Positions 16,767 to 25,488 of a stretch of 64,000 bases of DNA are shown piece by piece; positions within the stretch are counted from its first letter, which is position 1; every line of letters begins with the position of its first letter. Both the position numbers and the translations under genes were made by a program. The stretch is from JABDCD01 sp964469525 (GTDB lineage: Bacteria > Pseudomonadota > Alphaproteobacteria > Rickettsiales > SXRF01). The notes below the pieces were generated by a model. That model was not told the origin of the DNA, ran no database searches, and saw only the letters and a program-made list of their open reading frames with translations. The stretch spans positions 29,649-93,648 of the forward strand of contig CAYXYU010000008.1 in the NCBI GenBank assembly GCA_964469525.1, read 5' to 3'.

Positions 16767-17666
16767 CTACCCATATGCCGCCCCCTCTACCAGCTCTTGT
16801 ACCAGCTTATTGAAGGAAATACCAGCATGGGCAGCGATTTCGGGCGAGAGGGAGAGCGCCGTCATGCCGGGCTGGGTATTGACCTCCAGCAGGTAGAAGT
16901 CCTTGTCGTCGTAGCGGAAATCGGCACGCGACAGGCCGCGGCAGCCCAGCGCCAGATGCGCCTTCAGCGCTAGTTCCATGACTTCCGCGTACCTGTCCTC
17001 GGGCAGCGGCGCCGGGCAGAGATGCTCGGTGACGCCATCAGTATATTTATGCTCGTAATCGTAAAAGCCGGTTTTAGGGCGTATCTCGGTGACGCCCAGC
17101 GGGCGGTTATTCAGCACGGCGACGGTGATCTCCCGTCCGGCGATATATTCCTCGACCAGCCAGTAATCCCCTTCCCCCTTGAAAACCGGGCGATCGCCGT
17201 CGCGCACGATGGTCACCCCGACGCTCGAGCCCTCATTGGCGGGCTTTACGACATAAGGACGTTTCATGGGATCCGCCTTAAGCAGCTCGGCGCGCGTCAC
17301 CACCTTACCTTGCGGGCAGCGCAACCCCGCCGCCTCGAACACCACCTTCGCCATCGGCTTGTCCATCGCCAGCGCCGAGGCCAGCACTCCAGAATGGGTG
17401 TAAGGGATTTTCATCAGATCAAGCAGCCCCTGCAGCGTGCCGTCCTCGCCGAAGCGGCCATGCAGCGCGTTGAACACCGCGTCCGGCTTCGCCTTCTCCA
17501 GCGCCTCGACCAGCGCAGCCGCACTCATGTCCGGCGCCATGTCGATCGCCGTCACCTGATGGCCAAGCTCGGTAAGCGCCTTCGTCACCGCCTTGCCGCT
17601 ATTCAGCGACACTTCACGCTCCGTCGACCAGCCGCCTAATATGACTGCAATGTGTTTTTTGCTCAT
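16767..17666 (-). CDS. ddl: D-alanine--D-alanine ligase
   Basis: This 299-aa ATP-grasp enzyme makes the D-Ala-D-Ala dipeptide for peptidoglycan. Visible marks are the N-terminal VILGGWSTEREVSLNSG, HGRFGEDGTLQG, the ATP-grasp core PYVVKPANEGSSVGV, EYIAGREITVAVL and the metal-binding end FYLLEVNTQPGMT. Its ATG overlaps the stop of the upstream 74-aa ORF as ATGA, indicating translational coupling. It lies between murB and ftsQ, the conserved position. Confidence 0.97.
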   Translation of the reverse strand: MSKKHIAVILGGWSTEREVSLNSGKAVTKALTELGHQVTAIDMAPDMSAAALVEALEKAKPDAVFNALHGRFGEDGTLQGLLDLMKIPYTHSGVLASALAMDKPMAKVVFEAAGLRCPQGKVVTRAELLKADPMKRPYVVKPANEGSSVGVTIVRDGDRPVFKGEGDYWLVEEYIAGREITVAVLNNRPLGVTEIRPKTGFYDYEHKYTDGVTEHLCPAPLPEDRYAEVMELALKAHLALGCRGLSRADFRYDDKDFYLLEVNTQPGMTALSLSPEIAAHAGISFNKLVQELVEGAAYG

Positions 17667-17887
17667 GATTCTTTCGTATTTTTATTGGTGATAATCGGTT
17701 TCCTCATTACAAACTGCTGACCAATCCACAGCGCCTTTATCTCTTGTCTTACTTTATATAGAGCAATGGTTAAAACCCCACCCAATATGATCTTAAAGGT
17801 AAGATTTGACGATAAAAAGAGAAACACAATCCATCCCGCAAAAATGAAACCAAAAATAATGAGTCCAATGTGTTTTTTATTACTCAT
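17663..17887 (-). CDS. Small two-helix membrane protein coupled to ddl
   Basis: This 74-aa ORF ends in an ATGA overlap with ddl and starts with MSNKKHIGLIIFGF, so it is probably translated. Two hydrophobic segments (about residues 8-25 and 29-46) precede a basic tail (KVRQEIKALW ... KPIITNKN). Base composition is clearly more AT-rich than its neighbours. Its first 10 codons resemble those of ddl (MSKKHIAVILGG) at both DNA and protein level, as though the 5' end of ddl had been copied and joined to a foreign stretch. No family is recognised. Confidence 0.5.
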   Translation of the reverse strand: MSNKKHIGLIIFGFIFAGWIVFLFLSSNLTFKIILGGVLTIALYKVRQEIKALWIGQQFVMRKPIITNKNTKES

Positions 17888-17903
17888 TCTTTTTCCCTTA
17901 CTT

Positions 17904-17971
17904 CGTCATCCCGGCGCAAGCCGGGATCCCGTTTATAAATGGACTGGATTCCGGCTTGCGCCGGAATGACG
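17904..17971. repeat. Palindromic repeat, family B, copy 1
   Basis: The hairpins CCCGGCGCAAGCCGGG and TTCCGGCTTGCGCCGGAA lie between outer GTCAT and ATGAC ends. A second copy with a similar plan lies at 54712-54782. It sits between murB and the 74-aa ORF and stops 1 base before the murB stop codon. Confidence 0.78.
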
Positions 17972-17972
17972 G

Positions 17973-18977
17973 TTACTTTGGCTTCCCTATCCTCTTAATT
18001 TCCCACTCCAGCGTAATGCCGGTTTTTTCCTTCACGCGCCGAATGACTTCCTCACCGAGCATTTCCAAATCGCGCGCCGTGGCATTGCCCGTGTTGATGA
18101 GGAAGTTGCAGTGTTTCTCCGACACCTGCGCGCCGCCGACGGTTAGGCCGCGGCAGCCCGCCCGATCAATCAATTCCCATGCCTTATGGCCCTCGGGATT
18201 CTTGAAGGTGCTGCCGCCGGTGCGCGAGCGCACGGGCTGCGTCTCCTCGCGGGCGAATGTGATTTCATTGATTTTTTCTGCAATCGCTGCCCTGTCGCCG
18301 GGCAACGCCTTGAAGACAGCGCGGGTGACGATGGCGCCTTCGGGCAATGCGCTGCTACGGTAAGAAAATCCAAGTTCAGCATTATTCAACGTGCGGATCT
18401 TCCCGCTGCGCTCGACGATCTCGGCTTCCACCAGCACCTGTGCCGTATCGTTGCCATAGGCCCCGGCGTTCATGCGTACCGCGCCGCCGACCGTGCCGGG
18501 AATGCCCGCGAAAAACTCCAGTCCCGAAAGCCCCTGCTCACACGCGAACTGCGCCAGGTGGATATCGAGGCACGCCGCGCCGACAGTGAGTAATATGTCA
18601 TCCTGAGCGGAGCGAAGCGGAGTCGAAGGATCTTCCTTCGGCGCAGGGAAAAAAGATCCCTCGACTTCGCTCGGGATGACAAGGCTGGTAAACCCCCGCC
18701 CCAGCTTCACCACCACGCCGTCGATGCCGCCGTCGCGCACAATCACATTCGAGCCGACGCCGAGCACCGTGACCGGCACTTCCGGCGGCAGCAACCGCAG
18801 GAAGGAAGCTAAATCATCGGCGTTTTCCGGCTTGAACAGCCACTCGGCCGGACCGCCGACGCGGAACCAGTTGGTTTTCGACAGGTCGGCATTTGGGCGA
18901 AGCCGTTCCTGGAATTGTGCAAAAGGCGGGGTCTGTAAAATATGGAATGGCGACATTCTTTCCCCTGCCGCCATCAT
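17973..18977 (-). CDS. murB: UDP-N-acetylenolpyruvoylglucosamine reductase with in-frame repeat insertion
   Basis: This 334-aa flavoenzyme reduces UDP-GlcNAc-enolpyruvate to UDP-MurNAc. FAD-binding motifs are VLGVGSNVIVRDGG and the GLEFFAGIPGTVGGAVRMNAGAYG block; the catalytic region has GGSTFKNP and NFLINTGNATA. It is longer than usual because about residues 99-127 (SEVEGS ... TPLRSAQDD) are encoded by a palindromic repeat inserted in frame between the GRGFTS strand and ILLTVGAACLDI. Both flanks align with normal MurB, so the protein is probably functional with a surface loop. The ATG overlaps the murC stop as ATGA. Confidence 0.95.
   Translation of the reverse strand: MMAAGERMSPFHILQTPPFAQFQERLRPNADLSKTNWFRVGGPAEWLFKPENADDLASFLRLLPPEVPVTVLGVGSNVIVRDGGIDGVVVKLGRGFTSLVIPSEVEGSFFPAPKEDPSTPLRSAQDDILLTVGAACLDIHLAQFACEQGLSGLEFFAGIPGTVGGAVRMNAGAYGNDTAQVLVEAEIVERSGKIRTLNNAELGFSYRSSALPEGAIVTRAVFKALPGDRAAIAEKINEITFAREETQPVRSRTGGSTFKNPEGHKAWELIDRAGCRGLTVGGAQVSEKHCNFLINTGNATARDLEMLGEEVIRRVKEKTGITLEWEIKRIGKPK
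18597..18680. repeat. Palindromic repeat, family C, copy 1, inside murB
   Basis: The outer ends GTCATCCTGAGC and GCTCGGGATGAC pair, with inner arms GTCGAAGGATC and GATCCCTCGAC. A second copy lies at 45933-46042 outside any gene. The size and frame keep murB open: 28-29 codons are added and no stop is introduced on the coding strand. Confidence 0.88.
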
Positions 18978-20446
18978 GACGCCGCCTTCTTTTTGCCGAG
19001 CTTTTTCATCTCATCGGGCAGCGCATAGGCCCATTTGGTAATGGATCCGGCCCCAAGGCATACCGCCATATCGCCTTTTCCCGCCACCGACGCCACCGTC
19101 TCCGCCAGCGCTTCGGGAGATTCAAGCTTCAGCACATGCCGGTGCCCCGCGGAACGCAGGCCTTCGACCAGCTTATCGGCGGAAATGCCTTCGATCGGTT
19201 CTTCCCCCGCACTGTAAACATCGGCCACGATCACCGTATCGGCGTCGTTGAAACAGGTACAGAAATCATCGAACAAATCGCGCAGGCGCGTGTAGCGGTG
19301 CGGCTGCACCACGGCGATGACTTTGCCACCGCCATGGTCCTGCGCGCCGCGCGCGGCTTTGAGCGTCGCCGCAATTTCGACCGGATGGTGCCCGTAATCG
19401 TCGATCACCGTGATGCCCAGCGCCTCGCCGGTTTTGGTGAAGCGTCGCTTGACGCCCTCGAAACCCTTCAGTGCCGCGACGATGGCCTTGTCGGACATTT
19501 TCAGTTCCAGTCCGACGGTGATCGCCGCCAGGGCGTTGCGCACGTTATGGTGTCCGTGCATCGGCAGCAGGATATTCTCAATGGTGCGCCCCTCTTCCTG
19601 ACCGCGCGCCGCGATTTCAATGCTGAATATTTCCCCCTCCGCCGTGGTGCTGAGATCGAAAGCGCGGATATCGGCCTGCGGGTTGGTGCCGTAGGTGATG
19701 ATGCGCCGGTCGTTGATGCGCGCGGCCAGCGCCTGCACTTCCGGATGGTCGATGCAGAGCACGGCAAAACCGTAGAACGGCAGATTGGTGAGGAACGTCC
19801 CGAAGGCTTCCTTGACGCGGTCGAACGAGCCGTAATGGTCGAGATGCTCCGGGTCGATATTGGTGACGACGGCGATGGTGGCGGGCAGCTTGGTGAAGGT
19901 GCCGTCCGATTCGTCGGCCTCGACCACCATCCATTCGCCGCCGCCGAGATAGGCGTTGGTGCCGCGCCCGTTGATGATACCGCCATTGATGACCGTCGGC
20001 TCCAGCTTCGCCGCTTCCAGCATGGCGGCGGTCAGCGCCGTCGTCGTCGTCTTGCCGTGCGTGCCGGCCACGGCAATGGCGATCTTCAGGCGCATCAGTT
20101 CGGCCAGCATCTCGGCGCGACGCACCACCGGCAGGCGATTTGCCCGCGCCGCATCCAGCTCCGGGTTGCCGGTCTTCACCGCCGAGGAAATCACCACCAC
20201 CGCCGCTCCCTCAACCTGCTCCGCCTGGTGGCCGATGAATATCCGGATGCCCTTATCCTTCAGGCGCTGCGTGTTGTAGCTTTCGGAAGCATCCGATCCC
20301 TGCACCTTGTAGCCCAGGTTATGCAACACCTCGGCAATGCCGCTCATGCCGATACCGCCGATACCAATGAAATGGATGACGCCGACATCGAGCGGCAGCT
20401 TATGCGATACCGGCAGCGCCTTCAGCGACTTGGGAATAGGATTCAT
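18974..20446 (-). CDS. murC: UDP-N-acetylmuramate--L-alanine ligase
   Basis: This 490-aa ATP-dependent ligase adds L-Ala to UDP-MurNAc. It has the N-terminal Rossmann motif HFIGIGGIGMSGIAE, the P-loop VAGTHGKTTTTAL, the EADESDGTF metal/ATP segment, and the C-terminal domain motif DDYGHHPVEIAATL. The start at 20446 overlaps the murG stop as ATGA; upstream in-frame codons belong to murG. The C-terminus is lysine- and alanine-rich (KKLGKKKAAS). Confidence 0.97.
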   Translation of the reverse strand: MNPIPKSLKALPVSHKLPLDVGVIHFIGIGGIGMSGIAEVLHNLGYKVQGSDASESYNTQRLKDKGIRIFIGHQAEQVEGAAVVVISSAVKTGNPELDAARANRLPVVRRAEMLAELMRLKIAIAVAGTHGKTTTTALTAAMLEAAKLEPTVINGGIINGRGTNAYLGGGEWMVVEADESDGTFTKLPATIAVVTNIDPEHLDHYGSFDRVKEAFGTFLTNLPFYGFAVLCIDHPEVQALAARINDRRIITYGTNPQADIRAFDLSTTAEGEIFSIEIAARGQEEGRTIENILLPMHGHHNVRNALAAITVGLELKMSDKAIVAALKGFEGVKRRFTKTGEALGITVIDDYGHHPVEIAATLKAARGAQDHGGGKVIAVVQPHRYTRLRDLFDDFCTCFNDADTVIVADVYSAGEEPIEGISADKLVEGLRSAGHRHVLKLESPEALAETVASVAGKGDMAVCLGAGSITKWAYALPDEMKKLGKKKAAS

Positions 20447-21642
20447 GCGGCGGCCTCCTTCGTGGAACGTGACGCGGCGAATGCGGCAGGTGTTTTTTCT
20501 TCGCCTTTTTCCAGATGCCACGTGCGACGTGCCGCGTTTCCTCCCGCAGTCTCCAATACCAGCGCGGCCAGCTTTTCCGCTGCATCAGGAGAACCTAGCT
20601 TGCGGGCGCTCTCGGCAGCTTTTGCAAGCGCCGACGGAGCGGTAAGAAAAGCCTCCAGCCGAGCCGCCAGCGAGGCCGCGGCAAAGCCATCCTGCGTCAT
20701 CACCCAGCCCCCGCCGACATCCTCCAGCGCATTGGCGTTGAAATACTGGTGGTTGTCCATAGCATGCGGCAAGGGCACCAAGATGGCGGGTCTTCCCGCC
20801 ACCGCCAGTTCCGACACGGTGGACGCGCCGGCGCGGGCGATGACCAGATGGCTGCCGGCCAGCCGCGCCGGCAGATCGGCAAAGAACGTCGCCAGATCGG
20901 CATTGACGCCCAGCTGCTGATACGCGGCGCGCGTGGCTTCGAGATCGGCTTCGCGGCATTGCTGGTCGATCCGCACACGCGCCCGCAGCACGCCCGGCAG
21001 CGCCGCGATGGCAGCCGGCACGATCTCGCTGAGCACGTGCGCCCCTTGGCTTCCGCCAGTCACCAGGATACGCACCATACCATCCTGCGCTACGGTCGGA
21101 TACGGCACGTGCTGCAATGCCCGTACGCTGGCGCGCACCGGGTTGCCGGTGACGGTGACCTTACCCTGATCCCTATCGGACAGCATCAACGTCGCCGGGA
21201 AGGACGCAGCGATCCGGTCAACGCGATGGGCGAGCAAGCGGTTGGCGCGCCCCAGCACGGAGTTCTGCTCATGGATGATGGTGGGAATGCGCATCCCGGT
21301 GGCGGCATAGACGGTGGGGAAAGAAGGGTAGCCGCCGAAGCCTACTACCGCTTTCGGATGCAAATCGCGCAGGATCCGTCGCGACTGGAAGACGCCGAGC
21401 ACCAGCCCCGCCATCCCCATCGCTTTACGCAGCGGGTTACCGTGCGGCGTGGACACGCGGATCGTTTTCTTCTCGACCTGCGACAGCGCGCCGGTGGTGA
21501 AATGCCCGAAACGGCGGTCGGTGACCAGCACCACGCGCTCGCCCAGCTGCATCAGCGCTTCGGCCAGCGCCTCGGCCGGGAAAATATGGCCGCCGGTGCC
21601 GCCCGCCGCCAGTACGACCGGCTGTTTATCCCCTTGTGTCAT
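20443..21642 (-). CDS. murG: UDP-GlcNAc--undecaprenyl-pyrophosphoryl-MurNAc-pentapeptide transferase
   Basis: This 399-aa GT28 glycosyltransferase makes lipid II at the inner face of the cytoplasmic membrane. Key blocks are AAGGTGGHIFPAEALAE at the N-terminus, VVGFGGYPSFPTVYAA, IIHEQNSVLGRANR, and the UDP-GlcNAc-binding region ARAGASTVSELAVAGRPAILVPLPHAMDNHQ. It is some 30-40 residues longer than usual at the C-terminus (after about residue 365), where the tail is Ala-, Arg- and Lys-rich and has no recognisable domain. It overlaps both neighbours (17 bases with the 90-aa ORF, ATGA with murC). Confidence 0.96.
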   Translation of the reverse strand: MTQGDKQPVVLAAGGTGGHIFPAEALAEALMQLGERVVLVTDRRFGHFTTGALSQVEKKTIRVSTPHGNPLRKAMGMAGLVLGVFQSRRILRDLHPKAVVGFGGYPSFPTVYAATGMRIPTIIHEQNSVLGRANRLLAHRVDRIAASFPATLMLSDRDQGKVTVTGNPVRASVRALQHVPYPTVAQDGMVRILVTGGSQGAHVLSEIVPAAIAALPGVLRARVRIDQQCREADLEATRAAYQQLGVNADLATFFADLPARLAGSHLVIARAGASTVSELAVAGRPAILVPLPHAMDNHQYFNANALEDVGGGWVMTQDGFAAASLAARLEAFLTAPSALAKAAESARKLGSPDAAEKLAALVLETAGGNAARRTWHLEKGEEKTPAAFAASRSTKEAAA

Positions 21643-21898
21643 GAGTGCTTCGCCGCCTCGGCAGATAGATATGCTTGTAGATGCCGTATATACTAATCAA
21701 AGCCCACGCCGCTTCAAGCAGAAACGCCGGCAGGTTCCAGTGCACCAGCAGGGATATCATTACCAGCAGCGAGCCTGCCAGATTGAGCCCCAGGTAAGGA
21801 AAGCCGTTATGGGTAACGGTCCCTTTCTGCAGCATGAAATAAGCAGCAAGAAAGCAGACGACGCCGATGATGCCTAAGATATCGGAAACAATAATCAC
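21626..21898 (-). CDS. CBU_0592-like small membrane protein within the dcw cluster
   Basis: This 90-aa protein has a GTG start overlapping the ftsW stop as GTGA, and its 3' end overlaps murG by 17 bases, so it is embedded in the translational chain. It has three hydrophobic helices (about residues 3-22, 32-52 and 55-75), with patterns DILGIIGVVCFLAAYFML and NLPAFLLEAAWALISIYGIY. These closely resemble the uncharacterised CBU_0592-type membrane proteins. No catalytic residues are evident. Its place between the lipid II flippase/polymerase-type FtsW and MurG invites a link with lipid II handling, but that is only context. Confidence 0.7.
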   Translation of the reverse strand: MIIVSDILGIIGVVCFLAAYFMLQKGTVTHNGFPYLGLNLAGSLLVMISLLVHWNLPAFLLEAAWALISIYGIYKHIYLPRRRSTHDTRG

Positions 21899-23010
21899 TT
21901 CTGCTGCCCGAATTTGCGGCGGGTCAGCGCCAGCATCATGCCCATGCCCAAGGCAATGGCGATGACCGACGAGCCGCCGTAGCTCAAAAAAGGCAGCGTC
22001 ATGCCTTTGGCAGGCAGCAGGTTCACTGCCACGCCCATGTTGACTACCGCCTGGATGCCGAACTGCGCCAGCAGGCCCGCCACCCCGAGCACGATAAAGA
22101 GATCATTCTCCTGCCAGACGCGCGACAGTCCGCGCAGCACGATGAAAGCGAACAGGCAGACGATCAGCACGCAGAGGATGACGCCGAACTCCTCGCCTGC
22201 CACCGAGAAAATGAAATCCGTATGCGAGTCGGGCAGCGATTGCTTCACTTCCCCTTCGCCCGGCCCGCGGCCAAGCAGTCCGCCGCTCTTGAACGCTTCC
22301 AGCGAGCGGCTGATCTGGTAATTGTCGCCCGAGGCCGGATCCAGAAAGCTGTCGATGCGGCGGGTCACGTGGGGAAACGCATGATAGGCGCCGAATATGC
22401 CCGCCACCCCCAGCGCTCCCATAATGAATACCCAGACGAAAGGCAGCCCGGCCAGAAATAGCTGGATCGCCCACATGACGGTAACGGTAAGGGTCATGCC
22501 GACGTCGGGCTGCAGGAGCAGCAGCGCCACTACCAGCAGGTACAGTCCGATGGCGACGCGATAGCCGGGAAAACCGACGCGGCGATGGTTCTCGGCGCAT
22601 ACCCAGGCCATGACGATGGCAAAGCAGGGCTTCAGGAACTCCGAAGGCTGAACGGAGAACCCAGCTATGTCGATCCAACGGCGGGCGCCTTTGATCTCCG
22701 TGCCCAGGAACAATGTCAGCGCCATCAGCGCCAGACTGACGCAGAAGCCGATCACCGACACCCGGCGGATCAGCATGGGCGGCAGCAGCGACACAATGAA
22801 CATCACGATGAGCCCGAGCAGCAGGAAAATCTCGTGGCGGTGGACGAAATGGAACGGCGGCAGGTCAAGCCGCTTGGCGACCGGCGGGCTGCCGGCGGCG
22901 ACGAGGACCGAACCGATGGCGACGAGTGTCAACAGCGCAAACAGATTGAGCCGGTCAACCGTCCACCACCAGCGTCCAAGCAACGAGGTATTGGTGCGGT
23001 CAAGCCGCAT
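21895..23010 (-). CDS. ftsW: Peptidoglycan glycosyltransferase FtsW
   Basis: This 372-aa SEDS-family polytopic protein polymerises septal glycan with FtsI. About ten hydrophobic segments are visible. SEDS blocks are GARRWIDIAGFSVQPSEFLKP, QPDVGMTLTVTVMWAIQLF and the C-terminal KGMTLPFLSYGGSSVIA. The start at 23010 was chosen because earlier in-frame residues overlap murD and are Arg-rich noise; it is 1 base after the murD stop. Length matches FtsW rather than RodA in this context. Confidence 0.95.
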   Translation of the reverse strand: MRLDRTNTSLLGRWWWTVDRLNLFALLTLVAIGSVLVAAGSPPVAKRLDLPPFHFVHRHEIFLLLGLIVMFIVSLLPPMLIRRVSVIGFCVSLALMALTLFLGTEIKGARRWIDIAGFSVQPSEFLKPCFAIVMAWVCAENHRRVGFPGYRVAIGLYLLVVALLLLQPDVGMTLTVTVMWAIQLFLAGLPFVWVFIMGALGVAGIFGAYHAFPHVTRRIDSFLDPASGDNYQISRSLEAFKSGGLLGRGPGEGEVKQSLPDSHTDFIFSVAGEEFGVILCVLIVCLFAFIVLRGLSRVWQENDLFIVLGVAGLLAQFGIQAVVNMGVAVNLLPAKGMTLPFLSYGGSSVIAIALGMGMMLALTRRKFGQQK

Positions 23011-23011
23011 G

Positions 23012-24397
23012 TCAGGCGACTTCCCACTTGATCGCCAGCGCCTCCACGAAGCGGCAGAAGGCATCGCCGCGCGCCTCGAAATTCTTCCATTGGTCGAACG
23101 AGGCGCAGGCGGGAGAAAGCAGCACCACGGCATTCTCGATACGGTCAGCGAAAGCAAGCGCCGCCGCTTCCTTGACCGCCGCCTTGAGCGTACCGCAATG
23201 GGTGTAAGGCACCCGGCCCTCCAGCGTGGCCGCAAAGGCGTTTTCCGATTCCCCGATCAGGAAGGCATGCACAATGCGCGGGAAATACTGGGCGAGCGCG
23301 TCAATCCCGCCCGCCTTCGGGCGGCCGCCGACGATCCAGTAAATATTCCGGTAGGGGGCCAGCGCGTTGGCGGTGGCTTCGGCATTGGTTGCCTTGCTAT
23401 CGTTGATGAAGCGCACGCCGCGGATCGTCGCCACCTGCTGCAGGCGGTGCCGCAGCCCCCCGTAGCTCTGCATGGCCTGATAAATCGCATCCGGACCAAG
23501 GCCGGCGGCGCGGGCGATGGCATAGGCGACAGCGGCATTCTGCCAGTTATGCCGGCCGGTCAGCGTAACAATGGGATTCAGATCGAAGCGGCGGGATTCC
23601 CGAACATCGTACAGCACGCCTTCGCGCACATAAACGCCCTGCGTCTCCTTGGCGCCGGACACTTCCACCACCTGCTGGGCCTTGCGCTTTTTCAGTTCCA
23701 GACCGAGCCCATCGGTATGGTCGTCATCGATAGCAAGGACAGCCACGTCGCCCGCCTCTTGGCGGTCGAAGATATGTTTCTTGGCGGCAACGTAAGCTTC
23801 CATCGAGCCATGGCGGTCGAGATGATCCGGCGTGGCGTTCAGCATCGCGGCGATAGTGAAGCGCGTCGTCTTTACCAGATCGAGCTGGTAGGAAGACAGT
23901 TCCAATACGTACGTTCCGTCACTCTCCAGCGGCTTCAGCGACAGCGCCGCCGTGCCGAGATTGCCGCCAATCTGGACATTGCCCCCCGCCGCCGCCAGGA
24001 TGTGGCCGGTCAGCGCCGTGGTCGTCGATTTGCCGTTGGTGCCGGTGATGCCGATATAGCGCGCCTTCGGGCAGGCACGAAACAGCAGCTCGATATCGCC
24101 GATGACGGGACATTCATGCTTTTGCGCCAGCACCACCGACGGGTGCGGCTTTGGATATGTCAGCGGTACGCCCGGGCTTAAAATCAGTGCCTTCAGCTCC
24201 TTCCACGGCCAGTCGGCGAATGCCGCCAGCTTCGCCGCCGGATATGCCGCGGCGGCACGGGCGCAGCTTGTCTCGCGGTCGTCCCACGCATAAACATCGG
24301 CGCCGCCGGCCAGCAATGCGGCGAGCGTGGCGTCGCCGGCCTTGCCCAGACCAAATACACCGACTTTTTTTCCGGAATACTCCGACACGATAATCAT
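23012..24397 (-). CDS. murD: UDP-N-acetylmuramoylalanine--D-glutamate ligase
   Basis: This 461-aa ligase adds D-Glu to UDP-MurNAc-L-Ala. The N-terminal domain has KVGVFGLGKAGDATLAAL, the P-loop is ITGTNGKSTTTALTGH, and NATPDHLDRHGSMEAY and FINDSKATNAEAT mark the central and C-terminal domains. VVLLSPACASFDQWKNFEARGDAF is the typical MurD end block. It lies 2 bases after mraY and 1 base before ftsW in the same operon. Confidence 0.97.
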   Translation of the reverse strand: MIIVSEYSGKKVGVFGLGKAGDATLAALLAGGADVYAWDDRETSCARAAAAYPAAKLAAFADWPWKELKALILSPGVPLTYPKPHPSVVLAQKHECPVIGDIELLFRACPKARYIGITGTNGKSTTTALTGHILAAAGGNVQIGGNLGTAALSLKPLESDGTYVLELSSYQLDLVKTTRFTIAAMLNATPDHLDRHGSMEAYVAAKKHIFDRQEAGDVAVLAIDDDHTDGLGLELKKRKAQQVVEVSGAKETQGVYVREGVLYDVRESRRFDLNPIVTLTGRHNWQNAAVAYAIARAAGLGPDAIYQAMQSYGGLRHRLQQVATIRGVRFINDSKATNAEATANALAPYRNIYWIVGGRPKAGGIDALAQYFPRIVHAFLIGESENAFAATLEGRVPYTHCGTLKAAVKEAAALAFADRIENAVVLLSPACASFDQWKNFEARGDAFCRFVEALAIKWEVA

Positions 24398-24399
24398 GG

Positions 24400-25488
24400 C
24401 TATCTCAGTTTTAAGGTGGCTAATCCCAACAATGCAAAAATGCAGGCGATAATCCAGAAGCGGATGACGATGGTGGGCTCCTTCCAGCCCAGCTTCTCAA
24501 AATGATGATGGATCGGGGCCATGTGGAACACGCGCTTGCCACGGGTCTTGTAGGAGGCGACCTGGATGATGACCGACACCGCCTCGATCACAAACAACCC
24601 ACCGATGATGGCCAGCACCAGCTCATGCTTGGTGATGACGGCGATGGCGCCGAGCGAGCCGCCGAAGGCGAGGCTGCCCGTATCGCCCATGAATACCTGC
24701 GCCGGCGGCGCGTTGAACCACAGGAAGCCGAGGCTGGCCCCGACCAGCGCCGCGCAGAATACCGCCAGCTCGCCCGAACCGGGAATGAAATGCAGCTGCA
24801 GGTAATTGGCGAACACGGCATTGCCGACCAGGTAGGCGATCAGCGCGAAGCAGCCGGCAACGATCATGATCGGCACGATGGCCAGCCCGTCCAGCCCGTC
24901 GGTGAGGTTCACCGCATTCGACGCGCCGACCAGCACGATCAGCACGAACGGGATATAGAACAGCCCGGCATGGATCAGGACATCCTTGAAGAACGGCACG
25001 GCGATGGCCCCTCCCATGCCCGGCGGCGCGACATATTGCACGGCGATACCCGCGATGAGCGCGATCAGCGTCTGCGCCACCAGCTTGCGCCGCGAAGACA
25101 GCCCTTTGCTGTTGCGCTTAGTCAGCTTGAGATAGTCGTCGAAGAAGCCGATCAGTCCGAACCCGACCGTCACCAGCAGCACGATCCAGATGTATTTGTT
25201 GGCCAGGTCCGCCCACAGCAGCGTTGAAACGCTTACCGCCAGCAGGATCATCATGCCGCCCATGGTCGGTGTGCCTTTCTTGGTCAGCAGGTGCGACTCC
25301 GGCCCGTCGATGCGGATCGGCTGCCCTTCGGCCTGCTTCGATTTCAGCCAGCGGATGATCTTCGGTCCCAGCCAGAAGCTTAGGAGCAGCGCCGTGAACA
25401 CCGCGCCGCCGCTGCGAAACGTCAGATAACGGAACAGGTTGAAGAGGGTGAAATCATTGGCCAGCGGAGCAAGCAGGTTATACAGCAT
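24400..25488 (-). CDS. mraY: Phospho-N-acetylmuramoyl-pentapeptide transferase
   Basis: This 362-aa polytopic enzyme transfers phospho-MurNAc-pentapeptide to undecaprenyl phosphate (lipid I). Conserved cytoplasmic loops are visible: KKGTPTMGG, FDDYLKLTKRNSKGLSSR with the catalytic aspartates, NAVNLTDGLDGLAI, and FMGDTGSLAFGG; the last has the HHHFEKLGWKEPT segment near the C-terminus. The start at 25488 has an AAGGAGAAGAAAC leader, the strongest ribosome site in the cluster, and overlaps the murF end by 11 bases. Confidence 0.97.
   Translation of the reverse strand: MLYNLLAPLANDFTLFNLFRYLTFRSGGAVFTALLLSFWLGPKIIRWLKSKQAEGQPIRIDGPESHLLTKKGTPTMGGMMILLAVSVSTLLWADLANKYIWIVLLVTVGFGLIGFFDDYLKLTKRNSKGLSSRRKLVAQTLIALIAGIAVQYVAPPGMGGAIAVPFFKDVLIHAGLFYIPFVLIVLVGASNAVNLTDGLDGLAIVPIMIVAGCFALIAYLVGNAVFANYLQLHFIPGSGELAVFCAALVGASLGFLWFNAPPAQVFMGDTGSLAFGGSLGAIAVITKHELVLAIIGGLFVIEAVSVIIQVASYKTRGKRVFHMAPIHHHFEKLGWKEPTIVIRFWIIACIFALLGLATLKLR

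Noticed and set aside
19136..20920. 594-aa open frame opposite murC and murG
   Set aside because: It spans two well-supported overlapping genes on the other strand; its composition is that of an antisense frame.
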